DNA of 64,000 nt, from positions 1,376,001-1,440,000 of the forward strand of contig JAAHFU020000002.1 in assembly GCA_010672825.2 (NCBI GenBank), written 5' to 3'. Position 1 is the first letter of the stretch, and every line of letters starts with the position of its first letter. Shown here one piece after another: positions 36,372 to 45,751 of this stretch. The translations under genes and the position numbers were made by a program. The notes below the pieces were generated by a model that did no database searches, had not been told where the DNA came from, and saw only the letters and a program-made list of their open reading frames with translations. The DNA comes from Leptolyngbya sp. SIO1E4 (GTDB taxonomy: Bacteria > Cyanobacteriota > Cyanobacteriia > Phormidesmidales > Phormidesmidaceae).

Positions 36372-36941
36372 CTATTCCAGCACGTCAAATATCGTCGATT
36401 CAATCTCGGGTCGGAGCCGTTCAAATTCTTCCGGAGGAATCACTTGACCGTTACCGGTCTCTGTAATTTGGGCAAAAAGCAAGAGTGGATCAACCGGCGT
36501 ACAGACCGTATACTCTACCTCTTCATGGAAGAAAGTTGCCAACGTTTGAAACGCTTCACTAAGCAGATCCCCCTCTTCATCCTCCTCATCCTCAATTTCG
36601 AGGGTGAAACAGTCTGCTTCTTCGGGGTCTGGGATGTCTCCTGATACGGTTAATGTAATCGCGGTGTGCTGCAACATCAAATCTTGCTCGGCGAGCACCG
36701 CTCGCGCAATGGGGAACAGTGCTTCAATCTGAGTTTCTTCAATATCGACTAAGGACTCTTCTTCTCCCGAAGCATCTGCTTCCCACATGAAGATCTCTAC
36801 TGGGGTATCCACCGGCAGCAGCAGCGCATATTGCTGACCTTCAATGTCAAATTTCTGCTCAACCTGGCACATCAGCGAGTTGCCGGATGCGTCGGTTAAG
36901 GCAATGGTGGGGCCATTAGGGGCATGTTTCGAGAAAGTCAT
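36372..36941 (-). CDS. DUF3727 family protein
   Basis: 189 aa acidic protein (CFTLEIEDEEDEEGDLLSEAF near 120), conserved in cyanobacteria and annotated as DUF3727, with a DUF1292-like first half (VEQKFDIEGQQYALLLPVDTPVEIF). Plant plastid homologs exist; the biochemical role is not known to me. Its ATG overlaps the ruvX stop by 4 bp, so the two are translationally coupled. mltG follows 35 bp later. Confidence 0.8.
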   Translation of the reverse strand: MTFSKHAPNGPTIALTDASGNSLMCQVEQKFDIEGQQYALLLPVDTPVEIFMWEADASGEEESLVDIEETQIEALFPIARAVLAEQDLMLQHTAITLTVSGDIPDPEEADCFTLEIEDEEDEEGDLLSEAFQTLATFFHEEVEYTVCTPVDPLLLFAQITETGNGQVIPPEEFERLRPEIESTIFDVLE

Positions 36942-37414
36942 TCAGGGTCTCCTGAAACGGGCTCAAACAGAGTGGGGGGGGCGGCTGAGGCCGACTGGGT
37001 ACGCTGATCTAACCATTGTTGCAAAATAATGGCCGCGGCTCGTCGGTCAATCAGTCCTTTGTTTCGAGACGGAGAGACTCCTTCTGACAGTAACATCTGC
37101 TCTGCCTGAAAGGAGGTTAGCCGCTCATCTACATACTCTACGGGTAAGTGAAGGGCTGCAGATAGCTGATCTGCAAAAGATTTCACCCGGCGCGCCTGAT
37201 GCCCAAATTTTCCGTCCATCGTGTAAGGAAGACCCACAACCAAGACCTGAACCTGGCGCGCTTGCACCAGCGCTGACAGCTCTTGAACGACTGCTTGAAA
37301 TGAGGTTCGTTTCAGGGTGGTCAACCCCGAGGCCAACCACCCGAGGCGATCGCAGCCTGCGACCCCAATCCGCTTATGACCAACGTCTAACCCTAATGCC
37401 GAGACATGCTCCAT
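36938..37414 (-). CDS. ruvX: Holliday junction resolvase-like RuvX/YqgF
   Basis: 158 aa RNase H-fold nuclease of the YqgF family. The metal-binding Asp is in LGLDVGHKRIG near 10, followed by VVGLPYTMDG, Glu in YVDERLTSFQAE near 101, and the C-terminal DRRAAAIILQQWL. It is implicated in 16S rRNA 5'-end maturation in E. coli and suggested as a resolvase. It overlaps DUF3727 by 4 bp and follows the acetyltransferase gene by 53 bp. Confidence 0.9.
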   Translation of the reverse strand: MEHVSALGLDVGHKRIGVAGCDRLGWLASGLTTLKRTSFQAVVQELSALVQARQVQVLVVGLPYTMDGKFGHQARRVKSFADQLSAALHLPVEYVDERLTSFQAEQMLLSEGVSPSRNKGLIDRRAAAIILQQWLDQRTQSASAAPPTLFEPVSGDPE

Positions 37415-37467
37415 GGCTACTATTGCGCTTTTCAGGAGACCGGTGTATCAAGATAACCCTCGGTAGC

Positions 37468-38736
37468 CTACCACGACTCTCCAGATAGATGATCTGAGCT
37501 AGAAGGGGGATGAGGTTTTTCGTGGCGCTTAGCCCCCTCATCGCTTTTATAGAAGGATTGGGTCGGGAGCTGCCGTTGCTTACGCTGGCCTTCATCGGTT
37601 TCAGACTGCCAAGACATCCGCCCTGGAATTGGCTTGCCTGCTGGCTGCAACCCGGCCAGCACTTCAGGTAACTGCAACCCTTCTAAAGCCGTGGGTTTGG
37701 CTTCACGCACCTTATGCCAGACCGAACGAGACAGCATCAGCGTGCGATTGACAGGGTTTGCCTGAATCTGGGTTAGATAGTCTTCACGTTCTGGCTGGTA
37801 GTCGAGGGACGTGATCCGCAAAGGAACAGATGGATAACCCTGCAGAATTCTGGCCATGTGGCTCAGAATTTCTGGATAGAGCCAGGTGTAAGCAGGATGC
37901 ACCGTTAGCTCCGCCGAATGGTACTGATGTGCAGCCCGGCACGCCGTCAGCTCAAAGCGCCCGATGGCGGCCTTCCGCTGGGGCTCAAACACATAACCGC
38001 AAATGCGATTAACCCGCTTCATCCATTGGCGGGCCGTGGCGGCAATGCCTTGAATTGGCTCTACCTTAAAGTCTTGAATCTGTTGATCAAACACCTGGCG
38101 AACGAGGGGTGGCATTGACGCCGTATCCAGCTGATACAACAGTTGGGCATCGGCATTACTAACGGCCATCAGATTGGGTAAATCAGGTTCCCGTTTTGCC
38201 TGTTCGGTCAAAATCTGCGGCGTAATTTCCCAATAGGTGACCTGAGCCAGGGGCTGAAACCCATTTTGACGATACAGGGCCAATGCTGATTTCTGCTCAA
38301 TATCTACCTCAGCCAGCCACATCCGAGCTTCCCAAACGGTCTCAAAGCAGTGACGCAATAGCTGTGAGCCGATACGGGTGAGCGGCCCTTCCCCACTGGC
38401 TGGAACTGCAGCCGGATTGACGGCCACACAGTTGACTCGCCAGGTACTGCGGGTGCGGTTAAAGGCTGAGATTTCAATCATGCCGCAGGTGGCCTCATTG
38501 AGGGTGGCCACAAAGCCTGACCAGCGCGGACGATTGGGCAGGGCCAATGCGCTGACTCGTTGCCGCCAAATAAACAAAGGATGGTGCAGTGAACGACTAC
38601 TGCTGTCGTTCAGCATTTCAGATGACGGATCGGTGATAACAATCTGCTGGCCATTCCAATGTTCTAAGACATCCGCATCGCGAGGATAAAGTGGGCGGAA
38701 ACGCAGATCAGATTTTTGAGCGTCTGAGCGAATCAT
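37468..38736 (-). CDS. GNAT-like acetyltransferase-domain protein
   Basis: About 422 aa. A GNAT fold is visible in the first half (FRPLYPRDADVLEHW; CGMIEISAFNRTRSTWRVNCVAVNP; LLRHCFETVWEARMWLAEVDIEQKSALALYRQNGFQPL), and the second half (about 190-345) looks like a diverged repeat of the same fold. The C-terminal 60 residues are hydrophilic and probably disordered. Cyanobacterial genomes carry this family near ruvX; the substrate is unknown. ATG at 38736 is preferred; an in-frame start at 38769 adds 11 residues. It heads the ruvX-mltG group. Confidence 0.75.
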   Translation of the reverse strand: MIRSDAQKSDLRFRPLYPRDADVLEHWNGQQIVITDPSSEMLNDSSSRSLHHPLFIWRQRVSALALPNRPRWSGFVATLNEATCGMIEISAFNRTRSTWRVNCVAVNPAAVPASGEGPLTRIGSQLLRHCFETVWEARMWLAEVDIEQKSALALYRQNGFQPLAQVTYWEITPQILTEQAKREPDLPNLMAVSNADAQLLYQLDTASMPPLVRQVFDQQIQDFKVEPIQGIAATARQWMKRVNRICGYVFEPQRKAAIGRFELTACRAAHQYHSAELTVHPAYTWLYPEILSHMARILQGYPSVPLRITSLDYQPEREDYLTQIQANPVNRTLMLSRSVWHKVREAKPTALEGLQLPEVLAGLQPAGKPIPGRMSWQSETDEGQRKQRQLPTQSFYKSDEGAKRHEKPHPPSSSDHLSGESW

Positions 38737-38838
38737 TGCATTTTTGATAAGGGTGGTAGCTGAGGCCAAGCTCAGCCCTGCTTAATTATGATTATGATAA
38801 CGTTACCCTTCAAAGCATTTGGTATCCGGTTATCTTTT

Positions 38839-40032
38839 CTACAGAGGACGGATAAGAACCAAAGGCGTTTGTTCATCTGCGTTGCCTGCCGGATTATCGA
38901 TCAGGGCTTGGGTCAATAACTGTGGGTTAACCCCTGACGTCGCGGCTAGTACCTTGACAGCTCGCAAGTCATTAACATCAACGATCGCGGCTTCTAGGCC
39001 CGTGACTTTGAGGATCTCATCCACCACAGATTGAGGGGATTCTGGCCCTAAGACAATGAACTGATCGTAGGGGGGCAGGGTGCCCGTAACGTCGTCAATC
39101 AGGCGAGCTTGTTTGCCAGCGAGTTGATAAAAGCCGCCCCCGCGTCGGAGAACGATTTTCATCAATGCCCCGCCTATGAACGCAAAGAACACGCGCCAGG
39201 GGCCGACAATGTCAACGAGGGTCTGCATCCCACAGGCGGTCGCCAAACTAGAGGTCGGCAAAAAGTAGTAGCAGAGGCGACGGGCAAGCCACCCAGGGCG
39301 AACCGTTGCTGGATGACGCCACTGTCCCTGCATAATGGCAACGGGTGTTTCCCCCAGGGTGACGATGTCGCCAGTTTTGGCGTGGGGCAAGACATACCGC
39401 TTCACTACATCCGCTGGATTATCAAGATGGGTCAGCAAGTGGGTAGGGACAGGCAAAACTTTTGCCTGGGGCGTCTCTCGCCAAGGGCGATCGTCTTCAG
39501 GATTGGGAAATTGTAAGGGCACAACCACATGCCCGGTTTTGGCTAAGCGCCCTTGAGGCCCGTAGGTGACGTAGTGAATTTTCACCCAGAGGGCCTTCAG
39601 CGATCGCAAGTCTGGCCCGGTAATCTCTACCTGCACCCTGAGTTTGGTCTGCTTTTGCAGCTTAACAATGTAGGCAAACCAGTAGCCATCTTTGCGAGCC
39701 TCAGCGTCTGGATGCTCAGGAACCAGGCTCACAGTTGTCTGAACCCCTGCCAGGCTCTCCTTGGAAAGCAGCGTGGTTTCGGCCGTGAGTTCCGGCACCA
39801 TAATCTCTAAAGAAGCGGTGCCGTTAATCAGCTCGGGTGTCCCCACAATGCGATAGCGATCAGGTTCGTAGCACTCTAAATTCCACTGTCCAGCAGCAAA
39901 GATGAGTCGATTGCCAGGGCGGTGACGATATTGCCATTCCACCATCCCCCAACCGCACCCTACGAGAATTGCAATACCGACGAGCAGCCCAATCAGTGGC
40001 ACCATTGATTTACACAGTTTCTTAGCTAACAA
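38839..40032 (-). CDS. membrane-anchored CofE-like (F420-0:gamma-glutamyl ligase-related) protein
   Basis: 397 aa. An N-terminal TM (about 11-32), a beta-rich extracytoplasmic-looking part (about 45-190), and a C-terminal region resembling the COG1478 gamma-glutamyl ligase fold (RYVLPHAKTGDIVTLGETPVAIMQG near 227-251, ATVRPGWLARRLCYY, then the IDDVTGTLPPYDQFIVLGP segment). True CofE adds glutamate to coenzyme F420. Most cyanobacteria are not known to make F420, so the substrate is probably different. It is about 100 bp upstream of the acetyltransferase gene and possibly co-transcribed. Confidence 0.7.
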   Translation of the reverse strand: MLAKKLCKSMVPLIGLLVGIAILVGCGWGMVEWQYRHRPGNRLIFAAGQWNLECYEPDRYRIVGTPELINGTASLEIMVPELTAETTLLSKESLAGVQTTVSLVPEHPDAEARKDGYWFAYIVKLQKQTKLRVQVEITGPDLRSLKALWVKIHYVTYGPQGRLAKTGHVVVPLQFPNPEDDRPWRETPQAKVLPVPTHLLTHLDNPADVVKRYVLPHAKTGDIVTLGETPVAIMQGQWRHPATVRPGWLARRLCYYFLPTSSLATACGMQTLVDIVGPWRVFFAFIGGALMKIVLRRGGGFYQLAGKQARLIDDVTGTLPPYDQFIVLGPESPQSVVDEILKVTGLEAAIVDVNDLRAVKVLAATSGVNPQLLTQALIDNPAGNADEQTPLVLIRPL

Positions 40033-40425
40033 CTACCAGTCAGGCTGGTGGTGAAACCCATCAAGGTTTTCTAACTGGTCAGTCTATAAAATTTTGGACC
40101 TTTATTTTGGCGAATTTGCCGGTGACCTATCACAGTGGCAGATTTCGGATTTGAAGCTGCTGCGGGGGCGCATCGTCAAAATCAAGGCAAATTTCCCCAA
40201 CCGGTCTGTTCACCATTCACCTATCCATCGAAAGGGGGTGAACCGAATGTAAGCCGCTGGCCAGGGAGTGCTGTCAAGGGGTCATCCCCCTAAATCCAGG
40301 CAGATTGAATTTAGAAAACTTTACAAAACTTGAGAAGTGGGGCACGATTTCAGTAAGAAATGTTTCCGAACCCTGGCTACAGCGGATTTGAGGCGGCTGG
40401 AAACGCAGTTTGAGGTTTATCTGAC
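40033..40425. other. spacer between divergent genes
   Basis: About 390 bp between the CofE-like gene (leftward) and cruF (rightward). No gene, repeat or RNA was recognised. Both promoters should lie here. Confidence 0.4.
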
Positions 40426-41346
40426 ATGAATCGGTTGATGCTTGCAGAAAGGTGGTGCCTTTGGGGTCATGTCCTCTCCATGATATTCGGTTTGGCGGGG
40501 CTTTTGTGGGTAATTCCCCATCCTGAGATTTTAAATTATCTCCCTGCAGGCCCAATGTTTTTCCGCTGGAGTTTAGCGGGGGGAGGCGTTGCCTACATCT
40601 TACTGGGCGTAGCCGCAGTGTGTCTTTATAGTTTTCGAATCCTGGGCACCAGAGCCCTGTTGGCTTTCTTCATTCCTGCGATCGCCATTTCATTGTCTAG
40701 CGAGCTGTTGGGCACGAGCACGGGCTTTCCTTTCGGAGATTACACGTACCTCAATGGTCTGGGGTACAAGATTGCTGGACTGGTGCCGTTTACGATTCCG
40801 CTGTCCTGGTTTTACCTCGGTATTTCAGCGTATCTGCTGGCCCGAGGAGGGATTCTCGCCAAAGGAAAGTCTTGGTGGCGACAGGGGCTGGCCTTAGCAA
40901 TCGGGGCTTTGCTACTTATGTCTTGGGATTTTGTGTTGGATCCAGCGATGAGTCAAACGGCCATGCCCTTCTGGTATTGGCATACTCCGGGCGCTTTCTT
41001 TGGCATGCCCTATCAAAATTTTGCGGGCTGGTTTTTTACCGGCATGGTGTTTATGGCGGTGGCAGCCACGTTTTGGCGCGGCAATGATCGCTTGCAAGGG
41101 CTAACACGCTCTACGTTGGTACTCCCGCTAGTGGTGTACATTGCCAACTTTGCCTTCGCCATGATGATGAGTGTTGCTAGCGGCATTTTCACCCCTGTTC
41201 TGTTGGGATTGGGGGTAGGAGCCATGCCCGCGATTTTATGCTGGTTGGCGACCCCGGCGAATGCAGCTGCGCCAGAGGTTGCAGCGGACAATCAGCCCCC
41301 CCTCTCTGTGATTGAGGTGGCGACCCCGGCGGGTGCCTCTGAGTAG
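40426..41346 (+). CDS. cruF: carotenoid 1',2'-hydratase CruF
   Basis: 306 aa polytopic membrane protein of the CruF family, with about eight helices. Conserved stretches include SSELLGTSTGFPFGDYTYLNGLGYKIAGLVPFTIPLSWFY (about 88-127), MSWDFVLDPAMS and FWYWHTPGAFFGMPYQNFAGWF (about 164-205). It hydrates the 1',2' double bond of gamma-carotene or related carotenoids on the way to myxol glycosides. It is directly followed by cruG, the glycosyltransferase of the same pathway. The C-terminal 35 residues are Ala/Pro-rich. Confidence 0.9.
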   Translation: MNRLMLAERWCLWGHVLSMIFGLAGLLWVIPHPEILNYLPAGPMFFRWSLAGGGVAYILLGVAAVCLYSFRILGTRALLAFFIPAIAISLSSELLGTSTGFPFGDYTYLNGLGYKIAGLVPFTIPLSWFYLGISAYLLARGGILAKGKSWWRQGLALAIGALLLMSWDFVLDPAMSQTAMPFWYWHTPGAFFGMPYQNFAGWFFTGMVFMAVAATFWRGNDRLQGLTRSTLVLPLVVYIANFAFAMMMSVASGIFTPVLLGLGVGAMPAILCWLATPANAAAPEVAADNQPPLSVIEVATPAGASE

Positions 41347-41378
41347 TGGGCACACAGGGTAACTTCTGGGTAATTTCA

Positions 41379-42578
41379 ATGACGATTTTAGACGCCCCCT
41401 GGCTGCTGAGTAGCGCGATCGCGCTGGTTCTGTTAACAGTGCAACTGCCGGCAGCCATGGTACTGCTGTCGCGGCTGTTGCGAGGGCCAACCCGCCGTCC
41501 GCCCCTGAGCCCGCGCCGGGCCCAGCCTGCTCAGATGGGGGCTGTGAGCGTCGTTGTGCCAACGCTGAATGAAGCCAGCCGGATTACCCCTTGCCTGCAG
41601 GGGCTGACCCAGCAAACCTACGAAGTGCGCGAAATTTTAGTGGTAGATAGCCGCTCCACCGATGGTACTCCAGACATGGTCAGAGCCGCCCAAGCCACCG
41701 ATCCGCGCTTTCGGCTGCTGACCGATGACCCTTTGCCACCGACCTGGGTGGGGCGTCCGTGGGCGCTTCACCACGGCTATACCCACAGCTCTCCCAAAAG
41801 TGACTGGATTTTAGGCATTGATGCTGATACTCAGCCCCAGCCGGGGCTTGTGCCTGCCCTCATTGCCGCCGCTGAAGCAGACGCCTATGACCTGGTTTCC
41901 CTATCCCCTCAATTCATTCTGAAGAGTCCTGGAGAAATTTGGCTCCAGCCAGCCCTACTGATGACCCTGGTATATCGCTTTGGGCCAGCTGGGGCCTCTG
42001 AAACGGGAGCTGAACGGGTGATGGCCAACGGGCAGTGCTTTCTCTGTCGCCGTAACCTGCTGGACAGGTTGAGGGGCTATACGGTGGCTCGCCGGTCTTT
42101 CTGCGATGATGTCACCCTGGCCCGCCAAGCCGCCCAAATGGGGGCAAAGGTTGGCTTTTGGGATGGTGCATTTCTTTTGAAAGTACGTATGTACGAGGGG
42201 TTTCAGGAAACCTGGAGAGAGTGGGGGCGATCGCTCGACCTCAAAGATGCTTCTTCTCCAGGGCAAGTGTGGGGGGATCTGTGGCTTCTAGCCAGTGTGC
42301 AAGCATTGCCCTGGCTAGGGCTGCCCTTTCTACTGATGGGACTAAGCGCCGAAGACACCACTTTGCCTGTTCAACTGAGTTTAGGTCTAAATGCCAGTCT
42401 GATTGCTGCCCGTATCGCTCTACAGTGGGCAATTTTGCCGTCCTATGACTTGAGTCAGGCCCAAGGGCGCTGGTTATTTTGGTTGTCTCCTCTAGCTGAC
42501 ATCTTAGCCGTTTTCCGCATCGGGTTATCGTCCCTGCAAACACCCAAGAACTGGCGAGGACGCTGCTATGACCTGTAA
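41379..42578 (+). CDS. cruG: 2'-O-glycosyltransferase CruG
   Basis: About 399 aa family 2 glycosyltransferase anchored by an N-terminal helix (about 7-30) and C-terminal helices. Catalytic motifs are VSVVVPTLNEASRI near 56, LGIDADTQP near 147 (DxD-type) and RRSFCDDVTLARQA near 244. It attaches sugar to the 2'-hydroxyl of myxol-type carotenoids made by CruF. ATG at 41379 is preferred; a GTG at 41346 overlapping the cruF stop would add 11 residues and coupled translation. Confidence 0.88.
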   Translation: MTILDAPWLLSSAIALVLLTVQLPAAMVLLSRLLRGPTRRPPLSPRRAQPAQMGAVSVVVPTLNEASRITPCLQGLTQQTYEVREILVVDSRSTDGTPDMVRAAQATDPRFRLLTDDPLPPTWVGRPWALHHGYTHSSPKSDWILGIDADTQPQPGLVPALIAAAEADAYDLVSLSPQFILKSPGEIWLQPALLMTLVYRFGPAGASETGAERVMANGQCFLCRRNLLDRLRGYTVARRSFCDDVTLARQAAQMGAKVGFWDGAFLLKVRMYEGFQETWREWGRSLDLKDASSPGQVWGDLWLLASVQALPWLGLPFLLMGLSAEDTTLPVQLSLGLNASLIAARIALQWAILPSYDLSQAQGRWLFWLSPLADILAVFRIGLSSLQTPKNWRGRCYDL

Positions 42579-42711
42579 GATTCGCCGCTGCTAACACCCT
42601 AGGGCGCGGCAGGGCTGCTGCTGCACCTGGACCCTACCGGCTTTTTATGAGCATCCATATCTATAGTATTGATAGTGTTTCTCTCAGTGTGCCTCAGGAC
42701 TGAGCGGCTTA

Positions 42712-42739
42712 TCTCAATGCGCACTTCTCAATGCGCACT
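42712..42739 (+). repeat. 14-bp perfect tandem repeat
   Basis: TCTCAATGCGCACT twice in direct succession (42712-42725, 42726-42739). Confidence 0.85.
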
Positions 42740-42748
42740 ATATAGTTA

Positions 42749-42781
42749 GCCATATTTTTATTTGAAGAATAAAAATATGGC
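42749..42781 (+). terminator. AT-rich hairpin after cruG
   Basis: GCCATATTTTTATT and its exact complement AATAAAAATATGGC around the loop TGAAG: a 14-bp stem about 170 bp after the cruG stop. No separate T-run follows. It may end the cruF-cruG transcript. Confidence 0.55.
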
Positions 42782-42793
42782 CTTGAAAGCTCA

Positions 42794-42853
42794 CTCGAAA
42801 TCCAAGCTTAATTCATCTTCTATCTCGAAATCCAAGCTTAATTCATCTTCTAT
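42794..42853 (+). repeat. 30-bp perfect tandem repeat
   Basis: Two identical 30-bp units (42794-42823 and 42824-42853) starting CTCGAAATCCAAGCTTAATT. The lack of any difference suggests a recent duplication or active maintenance. Confidence 0.9.
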
Positions 42854-42867
42854 TTTTCTTTTTAAGA

Positions 42868-42893
42868 AGGGAAATTGGGATCCCAATTTCCCT
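42868..42893. repeat. 26-bp perfect palindrome upstream of psaA
   Basis: Centred on GGGATCCC and extending outward as AGGGAAATT...AATTTCCCT. A candidate dimeric-regulator site or cruciform, 400 bp before the psaA start. Confidence 0.8.
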
Positions 42894-43292
42894 GATTTTC
42901 CTTGCAAAAAGTGATTTCTGAGTTTACTTCCGCCAGAGTTATTAACTTGTGAAAATTTTGCTTACTAAAATCGGCGGTGATTCTGTAGGTTGATACTTAA
43001 TTCACCCGGATCTTCCTGAGATCTTCAGAATCGGCCCTCGGTTCGGAGATGATGGATCCTCTGAACGTTCACGTCAGATGCCCGGGTAAAACTAGGGAAA
43101 TCCTAGAAACTCTAGGGCACTGAGACTCTATGTCAGAGGTTGGTTGCCCTGGTGGGTAAGCGCTGTAAGGAGATTTTGTATTTCTGAGGATCACTTATTT
43201 AAGCTTTCTATAGGCTTGCTTTATGTCTCCCTATAGTCGTAGAAAGCGCCTTTATCCACTCTGTATTTTCGAGTAGTAGAGAGGAGAGTCCC

Positions 43293-45587
43293 ATGACAAT
43301 AAGTCCCCCTGAACCGGGACAAAAAGTCAGGGTCGCTGTCGATAATAATCCGGTAGAAACCTCATTTGAGCGGTGGGGAAAGCCCGGCCATTTCGATCGC
43401 ACGCTAGCGCGCGGTCCCAAAACCACTACCTGGATTTGGAACCTGCATGCTGACGCCCATGACTTTGATAGCCACACCAGCGATTTTGAAGATGTTACGC
43501 GCAAGATTTTTAGTGCTCATTTTGGCCATCTTGCCGTCATCTTTATTTGGCTGAGTGGCATGTATTTCCATGGCGCCAAGTTTTCTAATTACGAGGCTTG
43601 GCTCACAAATCCCACCGGCATTAAGCCTAGTGCTCAGGTGGTCTGGCCAGTGTTTGGTCAAGAAATTCTCAACGCCGATGTTGGCGGTGGCTTCCAGGGG
43701 ATTCAAATCACCTCTGGTCTCTTCCAGATGTGGCGGGCAAACGGTATTACTAACGGCTTTGAGCTGTATTGCACAGCGATTGGAGCCTTGGTAATGGCAG
43801 GTCTCATGCTGTTTGCTGGCTGGTTCCACTACCACAAGAAGGCACCCAAGCTGGAGTGGTTCCAAAATGTGGAATCAATGATGAACCACCACCTGGCTGG
43901 GCTGTTGGGCTTAGGCTGCTTAGGCTACGCCGGTCAGCAAATCCATGTATCGTTGCCGATCAACGCTTGTATGGATGCCATTGATGCCGGTAAGCCTTTG
44001 ACCATTGGTGGTCAGGTGATCGACTCAGTGGCTGCGATTCCATTGCCCCATGAGTGGATTTTGAACCCCAGTCTGATGGCTGATCTGTACCCCAGCTTTG
44101 CGCAAGGGTTGACGCCATTCTTCACGCTGAACTGGAGTGCCTATGCTGACTTCCTCACCTTTAAAGGGGGCTTGAACCCTCAAACAGGTGGCTTGTGGTT
44201 GTCAGATACGGCTCATCACCACCTGGCGCTGGCGGTTTTATTTATCGTGGCAGGCCACTTCTATCGCACCAACTGGGGCATCGGCCACAGCTTTAAAGAA
44301 GTCCTCGAAGCGCATAAAGGGCCGTTTACTGGCGAAGGCCACAAAGGGATGTACGAGATTTTCACGACCTCCTGGCATTGCCAGTTGGCGTGGAACCTGG
44401 CCTGGGTCGGTTCTCTGTCCATCTTGGTGGCTCACCACATGTACTCGATGCCGCCCTATCCATACATTGCAACAGACTATGCCACTCAGCTGTCGCTGTT
44501 TACGCATCATATGTGGATTGGGGGTTTCTTAATCTGTGGTGCAGGGGCTCACGCCGCCATCTTCATGGTGCGGGATTATGATCCAGCTACCCATGTGAAC
44601 AACCTTCTTGATCGAGTGTTGCGTCACCGGGATGCGATTATCTCCCACCTGAATTGGGTTTGTATCTTCTTAGGCTTCCATAGCTTTGGGCTGTATATCC
44701 ATAACGACACCATGCGGGCGTTTGGACGGCCTCAAGATATGTTCTCGGATACTGGAATTCAGCTGCAGCCAATCTTCGCCCAGTGGGTGCAGGGTATTCA
44801 TGCAGCAGCAGCGGGCAACACCGCCCCACAGGCACTGTCTGGGGTGAGCCAGGTGTTCAACGGTGATCTTGTCGCTGTTGGCGGTAAAGTCGCCATGGCA
44901 GCAATTCCCTTGGGTACCGCTGACTTTATGGTGCACCACATCCATGCTTTCACCATCCACGTGACAGTGCTGATTCTGCTGAAGGGTGTGTTGTTTGCCC
45001 GGAGTTCTCGACTCATTCCTGACAAGGGTGAGTTAGGCTTCCGCTTCCCTTGCGATGGCCCAGGGCGGGGCGGCACCTGCCAGGTATCTGGTTGGGATCA
45101 TGTCTTCCTAGGGCTGTTCTGGATGTACAACTCTCTGTCGATTGTGATTTTCCACTTCAGCTGGAAGATGCAGTCCGACGTTTGGGGTACAGTCTCCGAC
45201 TCTGGGGCTGTCAGCCATATTACAGCCGGCAATTTTGCCCAGAGCGCTATCACCATTAACGGTTGGCTGCGAGACTTCTTGTGGGCTCAGGCTTCCCAGG
45301 TTATTGGGTCTTATGGCTCAGCCCTATCGGCTTACGGCCTCATGTTCCTCGGGGCTCACTTTGTTTGGGCCTTTAGCCTGATGTTCTTGTTCAGTGGCCG
45401 TGGCTACTGGCAGGAGTTGATTGAATCGATTGTTTGGGCACACAACAAGCTGAAGGTGGCTCCGGCTATCCAGCCTCGTGCCCTGAGCATTACCCAGGGT
45501 CGGGCTGTGGGTCTGGCTCATTACCTGCTAGGCGGGATTGCCACCACATGGGCCTTCTTCCTGGCACGAATTATTTCGGTGGGATGA
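43293..45587 (+). CDS. psaA: photosystem I core protein PsaA (P700 apoprotein A1)
   Basis: 764 aa, full length, with eleven transmembrane helices. The F_X-binding loop [18 protein letters not shown] has the two cluster cysteines near 582 and 591. It binds P700, A0, A1 and half of the F_X cluster together with PsaB in the thylakoid. Strong RBS GAGGAG before the ATG. It starts the psaA-psaB operon, with psaB 164 bp downstream. Confidence 0.98.
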   Translation: MTISPPEPGQKVRVAVDNNPVETSFERWGKPGHFDRTLARGPKTTTWIWNLHADAHDFDSHTSDFEDVTRKIFSAHFGHLAVIFIWLSGMYFHGAKFSNYEAWLTNPTGIKPSAQVVWPVFGQEILNADVGGGFQGIQITSGLFQMWRANGITNGFELYCTAIGALVMAGLMLFAGWFHYHKKAPKLEWFQNVESMMNHHLAGLLGLGCLGYAGQQIHVSLPINACMDAIDAGKPLTIGGQVIDSVAAIPLPHEWILNPSLMADLYPSFAQGLTPFFTLNWSAYADFLTFKGGLNPQTGGLWLSDTAHHHLALAVLFIVAGHFYRTNWGIGHSFKEVLEAHKGPFTGEGHKGMYEIFTTSWHCQLAWNLAWVGSLSILVAHHMYSMPPYPYIATDYATQLSLFTHHMWIGGFLICGAGAHAAIFMVRDYDPATHVNNLLDRVLRHRDAIISHLNWVCIFLGFHSFGLYIHNDTMRAFGRPQDMFSDTGIQLQPIFAQWVQGIHAAAAGNTAPQALSGVSQVFNGDLVAVGGKVAMAAIPLGTADFMVHHIHAFTIHVTVLILLKGVLFARSSRLIPDKGELGFRFPCDGPGRGGTCQVSGWDHVFLGLFWMYNSLSIVIFHFSWKMQSDVWGTVSDSGAVSHITAGNFAQSAITINGWLRDFLWAQASQVIGSYGSALSAYGLMFLGAHFVWAFSLMFLFSGRGYWQELIESIVWAHNKLKVAPAIQPRALSITQGRAVGLAHYLLGGIATTWAFFLARIISVG

Positions 45588-45751
45588 CCCGCTTTGGTCA
45601 TGGGATATCTGGTTGAGGGCGCAGTCAGCGCATAAGGCTCTGCGTCCTTTTATTCCTCGTCCCCACCCATCGTTTAATCCAAGCGAATAGCGCGATTGAT
45701 AGCGCTGGATACTTGTGTCCTGACATTCGTACATCAAACCTGTTTTGATTC

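Larger units (their letters stand above)
42579..43292. promoter_or_regulatory. psaA upstream region with dense repeats
   Basis: 714 bp without genes. From left to right it holds a 14-bp tandem repeat (42712-42739), a 33-base hairpin (42749-42781), a 30-bp tandem repeat (42794-42853) and a 26-bp perfect palindrome (42868-42893), then about 400 bp of leader ending in GAGAGGAGAG before the psaA ATG. psaA promoters in cyanobacteria are long and light-responsive; I could not place exact -10/-35 or HLR1 elements. Confidence 0.6.

Noticed and set aside
42794-42853. 30-bp tandem repeats as a possible CRISPR array
   Set aside because: The two units abut with no spacer between them, there are only two, and no cas gene is in the window.
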